Assembly (NCBI RefSeq): GCF_963583255.1
Contig: NC_084806.1
Coordinates: 16,906,317 to 16,970,316, forward strand
Direction: 5' to 3'
Length of the DNA: 64,000 nucleotides
From: Pyrus communis
Taxonomy: Eukaryota > Streptophyta > Magnoliopsida > Rosales > Rosaceae
The position numbers were made by a program, and so were the translations under genes. Positions 20,863 through 32,221 of the stretch are shown here, piece after piece. Numbering within the stretch: the first letter of the stretch is position 1; every line of letters starts with the position of its first letter. The notes beneath the pieces were generated by a model. That model was not told the origin of the DNA. It made no database searches and saw nothing but the letters and a program-made list of their open reading frames with translations.

Positions 20863-21235
20863 TGATGCAAGAGGCGGGCCTTGAAGAAAACAATTTGAAA
20901 CCATTAATATGCTTTGGAATAGCAAAGGTTTTGCATTTTAATTATTTGGGAATTTGTTAATTATTTTGGAAGTTATAAGGGTGTCATAGAAACCTGAGGT
21001 CAATTAATTTGTAAACCCTTATAAATATTGTACTAGGGGAGACTGAAATGAATTAAAATTGTATTTGCCTTGTGCATTTGACGAGAGTGATTTCTCCTTC
21101 TAAAATCAAGCATTTGGCTTGGTCATGTGAGCGAATCTATGATTAGCGATGTGAGCGAGCTCCGTTGCCCTTGGTTGAGCGAATCCCAGGTCATCTATCC
21201 CTCGTCTCCTCAAGAACCCTTGGCTTCTCCTGCAT
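20863..21235 (+). repeat. Inverted LTR copy at the right end
   Basis: Reverse complement of the left LTR over about 370 bp, from TGATGCAAGAGGCGGGCC to CTTCTCCTGCAT, with the last bases CA lost at the junction to SPH-D. Confidence 0.85.
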
Positions 21236-21536
21236 AATTGAGAGCCAACTTAACTACCATTGTCGATCATGGAACGATGATTTTGGTATTCGTATTCTTG
21301 CTTCTAATGAGGAGTGGGAATTCGAATTTCATTTTGGGTTCAATACAGTTTTTACATGTGGTCTGTGGTACTCGAATTTATTAGATGCCGTTGTTAATGT
21401 ATTTTATCCTAGTGACAAATTTATTGATAGTTGTGGAGGAGTCCATTGCATATGGAGAACACAAGAGAGTGGAATTTACTTATTCCACATCAACACAGGA
21501 GAGTGGGAAAAGAAGTATGACTGGACAATTGGTTAA

Positions 21537-23015
21537 AACTTCGTAGGAGGAGTTGTCTGTTGAAAGACATGATTTTCGTTCTCTTCAGTTTGATAAACTG
21601 GAAATGTTTGGCCTTGAAATCCTATTGTACCTCAAAAATATAATAAATGGACATGCTTTTCTTTATCATGTTAGCGTTTTACTTTATCATCCTTTCAATT
21701 TCTAGTTTTTTTTTTTTTTTTTTTTTTTTTTTTCCTTTTCTTTTCGTAGAGTGATATCTTCATTTGATTTTTGTGGTCTTGTAGTCGACTTTTATTGTTT
21801 TGAAGGTTGGGATAATTTGGTGAAGGAAATGCTCGAATTTGTAATCGTGCATAATTGAAAATTTAATGGTCACCATTGTCGAGATATTTGGGAGACATGT
21901 TTAGAAGTATTTTAAAAATAACTGAAAACGTTTTGAACAAAATGTTTTTAGAACTATCATTGATAAAAGTGTAAATGAATTCTGAAAAAATCACTTAAAG
22001 TACTTTATGCAAAAAAACAAATAATGGTGCATCAAATATTTTTAGAACTCTAAAACATTTTCATCAAAAGTAGTGTTAATTATTTGAAAAGTACTTCTAA
22101 ACACATCACAAGTGACAAACCACTAATCATACTCATTTTGTTCACAACTTGCACCTTACCACCTATAACACAACATGTATACGATCAGCGAATTTCATAT
22201 GAAGGAGGATTCTCTTCCCTCCTAATCTCTCTCTTTTTCCCTCCTCTCATACTTGAACGGTTACGGTTAAATCACATCAACATTTAATTTTTTATAGAAA
22301 CAATAAGACAAGAAGCAATGTGTGAGAAGAGAAGAAACAATATTCAAATGACATTCAGATTAATAATATTCTTCAAGAAACATCAACCAAAGATAAGCTC
22401 AAGCATTTGAATCATGATATCAAGTAGTCATAAAATTGCACCAATTAACAGACACAATTGTGTGTACGAAACCAATCAATATATGAAGGTTCCCCGAGAA
22501 TTTTCCTACCCTGATTCCAAACCTTAGCATGCTCCCACAATTCATGACGTCACCTTCACAGTGTGTCAATGTTTTTTTCATGAGTAACGTACTAGAGTTC
22601 CTAATCCAACAAAAATACAAAAGGTTAGTATATAATCCTTATATAATAACCAGGTTATATTCCTTTTTATTTTGTTAGGGTCAAATACATTTCTTGTAGT
22701 CTAATTTGGTACCCTACTATATGATACTTACACTCTTGTCCTAAACAAATTTCTGAGTTTACAAAACACCCTTAAACTTTTGGATATATACACCTTGGCC
22801 CCCTTATGAGAAATACATAATTGGCCCCAAAACTGAAACTATTTTTATAGTTCAGTCCCTGGTATAAAACCAGCGGGTTTCATAAATGTTTTTTTTTATT
22901 TTTTTATTTTTTATTTTTTTCTAAAAAATTGAATTCAACTTTGAAGCCAAAATATCATCTCTACAAAATATAAGTTAAAACTAAGGTCGTTTAGTCAATC
23001 TATTATAGCAAGGGT
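21537..23015. other. Intergenic stretch with poly-T and repeat debris
   Basis: No gene is supported. It holds a T run at about 21708-21733, a MITE-like element (next entry) and, near 22677-22870, a text with CACCCTTAAACTTTTGGA and TTGGCCCCAAAACTG that resembles ends of common plant DNA-transposon repeats; no inverted repeat was found for the latter. Confidence 0.45.
21898..22105. mobile_element. MITE-like inverted-repeat element
   Basis: TGTTTAGAAGTATTTTAAAA at the left and, on the other strand at the right, TGTTTAGAAGTACTTTTCAAA form imperfect inverted ends, with AAAACGTTTT / AAAATGTTTT further in. Length about 208 bp; no clear target duplication. Confidence 0.6.
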
Positions 23016-23538
23016 ATGGCACATGGTGTGTGTGAAATTCTTTGGCTACAAAAATTGCCTTAGAGTCTCGTTTTTAAGCAAAATGAGGCAATAAAGTTGT
23101 ATTGTGATAATAAGTCCGCTAAAGAAATTGCTGAGAATCCAATACAACATGATAGGACTAAGCATGTTGAGGTTGATAGACATTTTATCAAAGAAAAGCT
23201 GGAGAAGAAGATTGTGTCAATATCGCTTGTGAACTTAGAGGAACAACTTGCAGATATTCTTACCCATGCCGTGTGTAGTAGGAGGTTTGATGACTCGCTT
23301 GTCAAGTTGGGCATGAGTAATATCTATGCTCCAACTTAAGGGGGAGTATTGGAATAAGTCAATATTTAGGGAAAAAAAATAAAAAAGGAATGTAAATATT
23401 TTGTAATTATTAGAGTCATGTTTTAGGAAGGATATTGTGTCCTTTATTTTGTTTCCTTCTGTAACAAGGATTGTATGTACCTTTTATTTAGAATTGTGGA
23501 ATACAGAGAAATTAACCTGTAAAATTCTATTTATTACA
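23016..23538 (+). mobile_element. 3' end of a copia element (RNase H plus LTR)
   Basis: RNase H C-terminus (MAHGVCEILWL, KLYCDNKSAKEIAENPIQHD, KHVEVDRHFIKEKLE, EEQLADILTHAVC) stops at 23339, followed by the purine tract AAGGGGGAGT and an LTR at about 23347-23538 (TATTGGAATAAGTC... to TTTATTACA; the first TG is changed). One stop near 23060. Everything upstream is missing. Confidence 0.85.
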
Positions 23539-23553
23539 CCTAATACTTCCTTT

Positions 23554-24600
23554 AATAGATTCTCAGATGATCTTGATGAGCAAAGATTGCAGACGAAAAG
23601 GTTCTGTTGGCTGTTTGGGCATATGATCCGGTACATTGAGTGGCATCTTGCCCTATAAATATGGTTACTACATATGTTGGTTGTTTCTCCAGGTTTTTGA
23701 GTTTTTGTGACCCTTGAATATTAGTTTTGATTGTGAGCATCAAGGCCTGATAAAATCCTCACAAAGGCACAATTCAAACAAATAGCAAATTCATATTGCT
23801 GCACACCATGTAGCAAAACCTTGCCCGATAGGCAAGACCCCGGGGTGCTATGTGAGGGACAAATCTAGCCCAAAGAACTGCATCTGTTGGTTGTTTCTCT
23901 AGGTTTTAGCGTTTTTGTGACCTCTGAATATTTATTTGAAATTCAGTAATAATGTTCAGGTGGATACACACATCCAACAACTTGATTAGTACTTGAAAAC
24001 TTTTGAGGAAAAGCTGCATGGTACTCTACTTTTACTTTATTTCCATCTTGTCAAGTCTTTTAATTGTATGCAGTTTTTACTACTCGGTTCAAGTCTTTTA
24101 TTTTTACACTAAAGATTACCAGCGAGGACATAATTACTTCTTCGTTGCGTTATGTATTTTACCAAATTTGGGTATGTATTTTCCCTATTTTTGGTAAAGG
24201 GGTATATTGCAGGAGGAAAGGGTGCTGCAGTGAGCGCGTTGCCTGCTCCAAGTCCTGATAGCGGTGCAAGTATGGACAGAGTGGTGAAGGTGGTAGATGA
24301 TGGTGAAGGAAGTATCTACCTATTCTTAATGTTTCATTTGTTGTATTTTTTGAGTTGATTTTTCTAGTTTCATGTTTCTACCCTTTTACTATTAATTACG
24401 GGGTTTTGAGACGACATTCATACCTTCAATGTTTGAGAATGTTTACAAAGTGAAGTGAGTTTGAGCATGTTTGGTTGGCATCAGATGCAAAGTATATGTC
24501 ATCTCAAATTATGTTCTTTGGGACCTAGTGATGCTTTTTTTTTCTCTCCAGAATAAGACTGGCAACGACCGCGGTAGTAACTGCATCTGTCAATCCTACT
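23554..24600 (+). pseudogene. ING1/ING2-like pseudogene, copy C, upstream exons
   Basis: Exon 0 (23554-23636) reads RFSDDLDEQRL, then after a one-base shift ADEKVLLAVWAYDPV, the ING N-terminal domain region before the VDTHIQQLD helix. Exon a (from 23960, after GTTCAG) gives VDTHIQQLD then a stop and YLKTFEEK. Exon b (from 24213) reads GAAVSALPAPSPDSG. Exon c (24552-24600) starts NKTGND and is cut by copia-1 after CTACT. About 45 bp around TTGGTTGTTTCTC...TTTTTGTGACC occur twice (23675 and 23885), a local duplication in the intron. The PHD exon of this copy is at 47440. Confidence 0.82.
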
Positions 24601-24968
24601 TGTTGATGGAATGAAGTGTGTCCCGATGGGTTTAGGGTTAGCTTCTAGGGTCAGCTACCATAGGTGTATCTCTAGGGTAAGCTTAAGGCCATATTGTTGT
24701 ATATCAACTTTTCCTTCATTTAAGGGAAGTGACTGATTAGTGTAAAATAGATAAAGCTTTTCCTTGATCCAAGGAAGATAACTAATTAGGTTAAGTAGGT
24801 GAGCTCTAGTTGAATGTGATAGACAACCTTCTTTTCTTCCTTCTAGTTAGCTACTTACAGCAACTAACTACCCGGACATCTCCTCCATCTCATCTCTCAT
24901 ATATACCTTGTCACTTGTACATTTGAATATATGAAAATACATTGAAACTCAAAGCTAGAAAATCAACA
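24601..24968 (+). repeat. 5' LTR of copia-1
   Basis: 368 bp from TGTTGATGGAATG to GAAAATCAACA, with TCATATATACC near 24896-24906 as a candidate TATA region. Confidence 0.9.
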
Positions 24969-24984
24969 TGGTATCAGAGCAGGT
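24969..24984 (+). other. Primer-binding site of copia-1
   Basis: TGGTATCAGAGCAGGT matches the initiator-tRNA-Met complement, the common copia primer. Confidence 0.9.
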
Positions 24985-25044
24985 TCTTCTGTAACTTGTC
25001 TCTACCATTCTTGCTGCTGCATTATCTCTTTCAAACTTTGGGCC

Positions 25045-25930
25045 ATGGCTAAAGAATGCTTAGTAAACCGTGATGAGGAAACTCAGCATAGCCTCTCCCC
25101 AAATTTCTCAGACGTTGAGGTTAACACCAATCAACGTCTGTGTTCAGTTCTCTTGAACGAGTTCAATTATCTTCCTTGGTCTCGAGCTGTTTCACTTACT
25201 CTCAGAGGCAAAAGGAAATTAGGGTTTATCAATGGAAGCATGGAAGCTCCAAATAGCTCCTCGTCTACATACGGTGCATGGCTTTGCAAGGATCAGCTTG
25301 TCATGTCCTTACTCCTCAACACCATGGAGAAACATGTTGCTGAGATTTTCAGCTATTACAATTCGTCACTTAACCTTTGGAAAACCTTGCAAGATATGTA
25401 TGGAAATCAAAATAACTATGCACGAGTGTTTCAACTTAAAAAGGACATTGTCAATACCCAACAAGACGGGAAAACATTTGTTCAACACCTTAGGAGCCTC
25501 AAAGCCATGTGGAATGAGCTGGATGTATATTTTCCTCATACCATAGACCCTACCATTCTCCTGAAACGAGCTGAGGAAAACAGAATCTATCAGATGTTAG
25601 GGAGTTTAAACTCAGAATACAAGGACCTAAGGAGTCACATCTTGATGAGTTAAGAACTGCCCACCTTCAACAATGTTTGTGCAACTATTCAGCGAGAAGA
25701 AGCAAGGAAGAAAGTGATGAATGCTCAGCACAGCTCAAGATTAACTGAGACTAATGCATATGCCTCAAATTACAAGAACTCAGAAGCAAAAGTGTACAAG
25801 GGTAAAAATACACAACTAAAATGAAAATATTGCAATGGTGTTGGCCATATGGAAGACAAATGTTGGGAACTTCATCCTGAACTCAAGCCTAAGTTCAACA
25901 AAGATGGAAAGATAATACCAAGGTCTTCAT
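25045..25930 (+). pseudogene. gag of copia-1
   Basis: From the ATG at 25045: LLNEFNYLPWSRAVSLTLRG, LGFINGSMEAP, VAEIFSYYNSSLNLWKTLQDMYG, then the conserved FVQHLRSLKAMWNELDVY. A stop at 25653 is followed by continuation to a zinc-knuckle-like KYCNGVGHMEDKCWELHP near 25830-25870, where an in-frame TGA falls just before the knuckle. About 200 clean codons at the start. Confidence 0.88.
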
Positions 25931-26231
25931 AACAATTTCACCCTCACCCCAAGGCTCACCTTGCTAATGCTCACTCTCCTAATGTCTCACAAGGATCCAT
26001 GGAGTTCACTACCAATCCATTGTCACTCATCAATGAATTTGCAACCTACCTTCAAAGTAAGGGATACGGAGGAGGTTCACAAGCTCAAGGCAAGGATGAT
26101 GGCAGTCATACAACTATGTTAGAATAGTTTGCTGGCTTTCTTGCTAGCAATGAGATAATACCACATGAGGATGCACCAGGTATACTCAAAGCCTTCACTA
26201 CTATTCTATTAACTAGTACTGAAAATGATTG

Positions 26232-27737
26232 TTAGATAATAGATTCAGGCACCATAGATCATATGACAAACAAAGTCACAAACTGGCATCATTTTAAACG
26301 TTTTTCAAGTCCTTTACATGTCTTAGTTGCAAATGGAAAAAATGTCTTAGTTTTGGGCAAAGGAGAAATAAAATTACTCTCACACAAAACACCTTCCACT
26401 GCCCTATATACCAACCTTTCCTTTCCAACTTCTGTCAATTAGAAAAATCATAAATTCCCTAAACTGCCATGATATTTTCTCACTAGATAACGTGATTTTC
26501 CGGATGTTCTCACCATGAAGATGATTGGTGAAGGGGTCTTCATAAATGGACTTTACTACCTGTGCAAGGATGCCTGTTTTCCTTAGGTTTTTCAAGCTCG
26601 ATCGAAGTCCATAGATGAAAACCAACTTTGGCATAAAAGATTAACTCACCCCTTAGACGTTGTTTTGTCTAAATTGTTTCCCTTCTTTTGTAAATCTCAT
26701 TTTACTTGTGATACTTGTCTATTTTCTAAGTTTACTCGACTACCTTTTGGTAATTCGATGTCTAGGACTAGTAAACCTTTTGAAATGGTACATATTGATG
26801 TATGGGGACCAACAACTGAATCAATGGAAGGATTTAAGTATTTTGTTTTATTTGTTGGTGACTTCTCTCGAATGAGTTTTTTTACCTTACGAAATCAAAG
26901 AGTGAAGTCCCAAACATTTTCAAAGATTTTCATATGCATGTTAAAACTCAATTTCAATCAAACATTAAAGTTTTAAGATCAGACAATGGCACTGAATTTC
27001 TCTCCAACAACATGCTTCAATACATATGTTCTCAGGGCATCATACATTAAACCAACTGTGTAGGAACTCCCCAACAAAATGAAGTAGCCGAGAGAAAGAA
27101 TAGGGACCTCTTGGAGAAAAATCGTGCTCTCATGCTTCACTTGCATGTTCCCAAGAAGTTTTGGTCATTTGCTATTCTCACTACCACTTATCTCATCAAT
27201 CGACTCCTAAGTAGTGCGCTAAAGTACAAATCTCCCTATGAAACACTCAAAGGTGGAAAAATTGATTTGACACACCTCAAGGTATTTGGATGTGTTTGTT
27301 TTGTTCATATTCAAGCCTTGAATCGTGAAAAATTAGATGCCAGGGTTACCAAGTGTGTGTTTATGGGGTACTCTTCCACTCAAAAGGGATATAAATGCTT
27401 CAATCCAGTCACTAAGAAGTGCATTGTGTTCAGAGATGTGAAGTTCGAAGAGGACTATCGTTATTTCACTTCCAAAGGCATTACTACAAATCAAGGGGAG
27501 GAATTGTTTGAATTATTTCCACTCCTTCAGAACTTTCATCATCCAGTGTTGGAAGACAAACTAGTCTTTGTGAGTTCAGATAGAGAACAAGTGCAAACTG
27601 ACTCAATCACTGCTAGTCCAATTACCGCTAGTCAAAGGGATGATGAGTCCCATTCTGATCACTCTCAACCTTTTATAGAGTTTCAAGTGATAAAAAGAAA
27701 CCTTCCTCAAACTAGGAAACCTTCAACTAGGTTGTAA
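26232..27737 (+). pseudogene. Protease and integrase of copia-1
   Basis: Protease active site IIDSGTIDHMTN near 26240. The GAG-pre-integrase CDTCLFSKFTRLPFG block (26705) leads into the integrase core: EMVHIDVWGP (first Asp), RSDNGTEF near 26975 (second Asp) and QQNEVAERKNRDLLEKNRALM (Glu). A frameshift near 26910 and a stop near 27048 break it. The C-terminal part (27111-27737) is open, with KVFGCVCFVHI and CVFMGYSSTQKGYKCFNP. Confidence 0.88.
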
Positions 27738-27893
27738 GATTATGTTACTTATGCCTCATGACATCCTATCACCGAAAGCATAAGCTTTTGTGATTTCTCT
27801 GCATCTCATGTTGTATTTCTCAGTGAAATTGACAAACATTGTGAACCTAGGAGTTTCCAAGAAGCATCACTCCTCCCACAATGGAATCAAGGC

Positions 27894-28662
27894 ATGATAG
27901 ATGAGCTTCATGCACTGGAAGAAAACAACACTTGGAGCTTAGTTCAACTACCAATAGGAAAAAGGGTTGTTGGAAGTCGTTGGATTTATAAGATAAAATT
28001 TAAGTCTGATGGTTGTATTGAGAGACACAAGGCTAGCCTTGTGGCTCGAGGTTTCACCCAAACCTTTGGGGTAGATTATAAAAAAACATTTGCTCTTGTG
28101 GCCAAGATAAATTCAGTGAGAGTTTTACTCTCAGTGGCTGTTAATTCTGGGTGGTCCCTCTATCAAATGGATGTGAAGAATGCCTTTCTTCACGGAGAGT
28201 TGCAAGAAGAAGTGTATATGTAGCCTCCTCTAGGCTGTGATGGTCTTAAAGGCAATGTGGTGTGTAAATTGCACAAGGAAATATATATATTGAAACAATC
28301 CTCGATAGCCTAGTATGCCAAGCTCAGTTCATACTAGAAAAGGCTGGATTTGTTCGAAGTAATGTTGATTCCTCACTATTTGTAAGAACTGGACCAGTGG
28401 GAAGTTGGTGGTTCTCATTTACGTGGATGATCTCATCATCACATGGGATAATGTTGTTGAAATTGAGGCACTAAAACGTTCCCTACATCAAACATTTGCT
28501 ATTAAAGATCTAGGGCAGCTCAAGTATTTTTTGGGCATTGAAATGGCAACTTCTTCAAAGGGGTTGTTTCTACATCAACGTAAATATGTACTAGATCCTC
28601 TTCAGGGAGCAAACATGCTTGACTACAAACCTTCCATCACTCCCGTGGATTGTAAACTGTGA
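27894..28662 (+). pseudogene. Reverse transcriptase of copia-1
   Basis: Opens with [17 protein letters not shown], then [56 protein letters not shown] and a stop at 28223. After a damaged stretch the YVDD box (VLIYVDDLIIT) appears near 28415 and FLGIEMATSSKGLFLHQRKYV follows. Several frame changes. Confidence 0.88.
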
Positions 28663-28683
28663 CTCAACATAGAGGGAAAAACC

Positions 28684-29075
28684 ATGCATGATGTGAGTTA
28701 TTATCAGCGGTTGGTAGAGAAGCTTATTTATCTCACCATCACTCGCCCAGATATCACATATGTAGTGAGCTTGGCAAGTCAATTTATGCATTATCCCACT
28801 ATTGATCACCTTCACATTTTTAAGAGAATCCTACGCTATCTCAAGAATTTAATAGGGCAAGGAATCATCATGCGCAACAATAAGTATGCTACCATTAGTG
28901 GCTACACGGATGCGGATTGGGTAGGGAATGCACTTGATAGAAAATCTACCACAGTGTATTGTACATTTGTGTGTGGAAATCTTGTGACTTGGAAGAGCAA
29001 GAAGCAATAGGTCATTGCTCGCTCTAGTGCAGAGGCTGAATATCGAGCCATGGCAGCCACTGTTTTTGAACTCAG
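28684..29075 (+). pseudogene. RNase H of copia-1, truncated
   Basis: YYQRLVEKLIYLTITRPDITY, HIFKRILRYLKN, GYTDADWVGNALDRKSTT, and SSAEAEYRAMAATVFEL, cut at about 29075 in the middle of the domain; a TAG is present before VIARSSAE. Confidence 0.88.
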
Positions 29076-30791
29076 CTCTGCATATTACTTTCCTGCTGCT
29101 TAAGTGGTGCGGTATAATCGCCTATCCTATGCTATATTGTTTCAATGAGAGTAGTGCGGCATAATTGCCTTCCTCATTAATTATGTAAATGTCGAGCCTG
29201 AAATTTTGAGTCCTTAACATTTTGGCCTGAAGATCAAAATGAAAATTTTGTAAGAACCAGAAGTTCTAACACTACATTCCTCCAGAATACATATTATTGC
29301 AAGTTCTTATACATCTCATTTTTCTTTCAGAAAAAGAAAATGGCGAACTTGGCAAAGCTTGATTTTGTTGCCCTAGATATTACTGGGAATAACTACTTTA
29401 CCTGGGTAGTGGATACCAAGATCCATCTGGAGGTAGGAAATCTTAGAGAAACCATCAAGGAAGGAAATAATGTGTCCTCTCAAGATCGGGCCCAGACCAT
29501 GATCTTTATCCGTCGCCACCTTGATGAAAGACTGAAGAGCAAATACCTAACGGTTGAAGATCTATTAGCCCTCTGGAAAATAGATACAATAACCAGAAAA
29601 CAATGATTCTTCCAAGGGCTCATTATGAGTAGACATACCTGAGGATCCAGGATTTCAAGTCGGTTACTGAGTATAACTCTGCAATGTTCAAAATTAGCTC
29701 CTAGATGAAGCTTTGTAGGGAGACCATTACTAAGGAAGATATACTGGAAAAGACTTTCAACCTTTCATGCCTCCAACGTGCTGATACAGTAGTAGTATAG
29801 AAAGCGAGGCTTTACTTAGTGCAACCAGCTGATATCGGTGCTTCTTGTGGCTGAACAAAACAATAAGCTCCTAATAAAAACCATCAATCCCGACCTATTA
29901 GGTCAGCACCATTCCAAAAGTGAATGTTGCTTCCCTTGAAATGAACACCACATCTTCTCGTGGCAATAATTACAAATGAGGACATGCTCACATGTGAGAC
30001 CGGTGGAACGGGATATGCAAGAATCATGGTGTCTGGTCTTACAACAAAAGTCCAAGGCATAATTCGAGCTCGAACTTCAAAAATGTAAATCGTCATATGG
30101 GTAAGGCTTATGAATAACACTCCTAGAAATCCTGAAGGAGTCTGCCATAAGTGTGGTGGCAATGGGCACTAGGCTCATACCCCAAAACATCTGGTCAACC
30201 TGTATCAAGCATCCCTCAAGGAGAAGGGTGTTGAAACCAATTTCCTTAACCAAGCTTAACCAATGAATATACCTGATCTAGTGTTCGATTTATTAGTGCA
30301 ATTGAACATAACCCACCTGGATGTCTTAGACTTCATTGTGGAAAGAGGAAATGAAGTGTATCGGTTTGATTGAATCATTCTTTTTTATGTACTCTTATTA
30401 TCTGAGCTTGTAGTTTAAAGTTTACATTTCAATTCAATAAAAGTGGCATTTCAATTTCCTTTTATTAAGAATACATTGTTTTTAACTATGATTACCTTAC
30501 TTAGAACAAGAGTAATGGCTGGGATATTTGTCTTGCAGATAGTGCAACCATGCATACAATACTTTGAGATCGAAAATATTTCTCAATCTTGAAGCTTACA
30601 AAAGTAAAAGTAACAACAATATCAGGCCAATCAGTTGTAATTGAAGGCTCAAGAAAAGCTCAGATCATGTTGCCAAATGGAACAATATTGTCCATACAAA
30701 ACGCATTGTATGCTACTTGATCTACTCGAAATTTGTTGAGTTTTAAAGGCATATGTTTAAATGGATACCACAAGTTGACAAATCATGGAGA
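29076..30791 (+). mobile_element. Copia-2 fragment (leader, gag, protease)
   Basis: The leader (29090-29339) precedes ATG at 29340: MANLAKLDFVALDITGNNYF, then a stop at 29606 and a decayed gag with a zinc-knuckle-like CHKCGGNGH near 30150. Protease-region text follows: DSATMHTILRDRKYF and MLPNGTILSIQNALYAT near 30540-30720, up to about 30775. Integrase, RT and RNase H are absent and no LTR is seen, so both ends are truncated. Confidence 0.8.
29340..29606 (+). pseudogene. gag start of copia-2
   Basis: 88 codons of copia-type Gag (DITGNNYFTWVVDTKIHLE, GNNVSSQDRAQTMIFIRRHL, ERLKSKYLTVEDLLALW). The stop is followed by recognisable but broken continuation. Confidence 0.8.
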
Positions 30792-31190
30792 AGGCAAAGA
30801 AGCTCTCATCAACATCTAAAGTGGCATAGAGTGGTTGAAGATGATGAAATTTTGACTCAAAGATCGTCCTTCCCCATCATGATGCACGATTTCTTCCCCG
30901 AAGACTTCTTCAACCAATCAATCAAGACTCATTGCTTTGAAGTTTGCAAGGAACACCATTCCAAGATCGCTTGACAAATTCACATCAAATGCTCGTACCC
31001 TACACGAGCTGAAAATGCAACACGGCACCAAACACTCCTTGCCTGCACGAGCTGAAATTGCAAACGGCACCAAATCCACACCAAAATGTTCCTTGTTCGC
31101 ATGAGCCTAAAAGGCGGCATCAAAGCTCCTCGTTTGTAGAGGCGTAAAAGGTGACAACAAATGCTCTTGGCCTGCAAGAACCTAAATTGT
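30792..31190 (+). pseudogene. gag tail and PARAE repeat of old Tat
   Basis: Codons to 30974 give EDDEILTQRSSF, MMHDFFPEDFF, CFEVCKEHHSKIA and a stop, parallel to the end of the young gag. Then ARAEIANGTKST-type repeats (GCACGAGCTGAAATTGCAAA and variants) run to about 31160. No protease or RT follows, as in the young element. Confidence 0.8.
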
Positions 31191-31200
31191 GTCCAGCACA

Positions 31201-31238
31201 AAAAATAAAAAATAAAAAATAAAAAATAAAAAAAATAA
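31201..31238 (+). repeat. AAATAA-type microsatellite
   Basis: Repeats of AAAAAT / AAATAA over about 38 bp. Confidence 0.9.
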
Positions 31239-31624
31239 ACATATTTGAACTACGTTATGACTAGATCACTTTTTCTGAAGGGCACATCGGGTAGCTCGAA
31301 AACGAAAGTCGAGTTTAGTCACATAAAAAAGAAAAAACTGAAAAAAAGGGAAAAAAAAAAAAAAGAAAAAACAAGTTCCAACCTTTGAGATGAAGATGCA
31401 AGATCAAGCCATCACTTTGAAGTTGTGCAGCTGAATCATAAGCAAGTTTTCCAATGTCTTCAATGCATTGGTGTCTTCCACGAGCAAGCAAGCAACAAGA
31501 GCAATGTGAAGCAGAGAATCCCGAAGATGGTGCAACCACAAGCGCAATGTGCTTCAGAAATAGTGTTGTCCCAGAGGCGATGTGGGCGAAGAATTGACAC
31601 CTACAACAGTGGTAGCCAGCAACA

Positions 31625-31721
31625 GCATCACAAGTTGTTGTCACAGCGGCATCAAAACTTGTTGTCACAACGACATCATAGCTTGTCTTCACAATGACAT
31701 CACAACTTGTCGTCACAGCGG
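31625..31721 (+). repeat. 24-bp minisatellite
   Basis: Four imperfect copies of CATCACAAGTTGTTGTCACA plus four bases, giving an LLSQRHQ-like reading on the plus strand. Confidence 0.85.
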
Positions 31722-31911
31722 CTTATCCTCATAGGCAACGGTGTATCCTCGTCTTCGCAGGCAAAGACAGTATGTGCAGTTCGGCGATTCCTTTGCAACG
31801 AGCAATATTATTGCAGTGAGCAACGCTCCCTTGTGGTGAGCACACTCCCTTGTGACAGCAACAACGAGCGTTGCAGAACCAATGCTGAGGGCCACAGCAA
31901 AAGTCTACAAA

Positions 31912-32121
31912 AAGCTGCCACTAACTGTAGAAATTTGCAGGAACCCGCCACTAACTGCATAAACTTGCAAGAAGCCGTGACTAACTGTAGAAACTTACAG
32001 GAAGCCGCCATTAATTGCAAAAACTTGCAGAAACCACCACTAACAGCAGAAAGCCGCCACTAACTGCAGAAACTTGTAGAAAGCTGCCACTAATTGCAAA
32101 TTTGCAAAAAGCTACCACCTA
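31912..32121 (+). repeat. 30-bp minisatellite
   Basis: About seven imperfect copies beginning CCACTAACTG and containing AAACTTGCAG; one copy is shortened. It explains the NLQEAATNC-like repeats in translation, which are not a real protein. Confidence 0.9.
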
Positions 32122-32221
32122 CGGTTGGAAATTGAGCTCAAAGACGACATGTGGACGCAAGCGGCAAAACATAGGGGAACGACGCAAAATTCCACAAGCG
32201 TTGTCACTTGCATAAAATAAA

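Larger units (their letters stand above)
18939..21235 (-). mobile_element. Small defective LTR element with outer LTRs inverted
   Basis: The left LTR (18939-19326, ending TGCATCA) and a partial LTR (20709-20861) are in the same orientation and flank a short internal region with a primer-binding site and gag start on the minus strand. A further LTR copy (20863-21235) lies in the opposite orientation, so the insert begins and ends with the same sequence inverted (ATGCAGGAGAAG...). Target repeats AATTA and AATTG flank it within SPH-D. The arrangement is unusual and could arise from auto-integration or recombination between elements. No pol domains are seen. Confidence 0.8.
18791..21536 (+). pseudogene. 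SPH gene D, split in two by an LTR-element insertion
   Basis: Left part 18791-18938: ATG then KAFFYFVLFLTPAFGPIS as a signal peptide, CYG, a TAG stop, then KKHFVRIVNKLE and a TGA. Right part 21236-21536: ESQLNYHCRSWNDDFGIRI, then WEFEFHFGFN, FTCGLWYS, and C-GGVHCIWRTQESGIY, ending in a stop at 21534-21536. This is a different SPH subfamily from copies A-C, with the classic H-C-R-S and C-x3-H-C-x-W blocks. The frame of the left part (GTVKGQRI) continues directly into ESQLN when the insert is removed, so the insert explains the break. Two stops in the left part show it was, or has become, inactive; the right half is clean. Confidence 0.85.
24601..29075 (+). mobile_element. Ty1/copia element 1, 3' end missing
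   Basis: Perfect TGTTGA...TCAACA LTR (24601-24968), a full primer-binding site, then gag, protease, integrase, RT and RNase H in copia order, ending abruptly inside RNase H near 29075 where copia-2 begins. The element sits exactly at an ING exon (flank CTACT). No 3' LTR is present. Confidence 0.9.

Noticed and set aside
22677..22940. Ends of a Mutator-like DNA transposon
   Set aside because: Text resembles such repeats, but no inverted partner or duplication was found.
31315..32215. Open frames with Asn/Leu/Gln-rich and Thr/Val-rich repeats on both strands
   Set aside because: They coincide with 24-bp and 30-bp minisatellites; no conserved domain and several frames are open at once, as expected for repeats.
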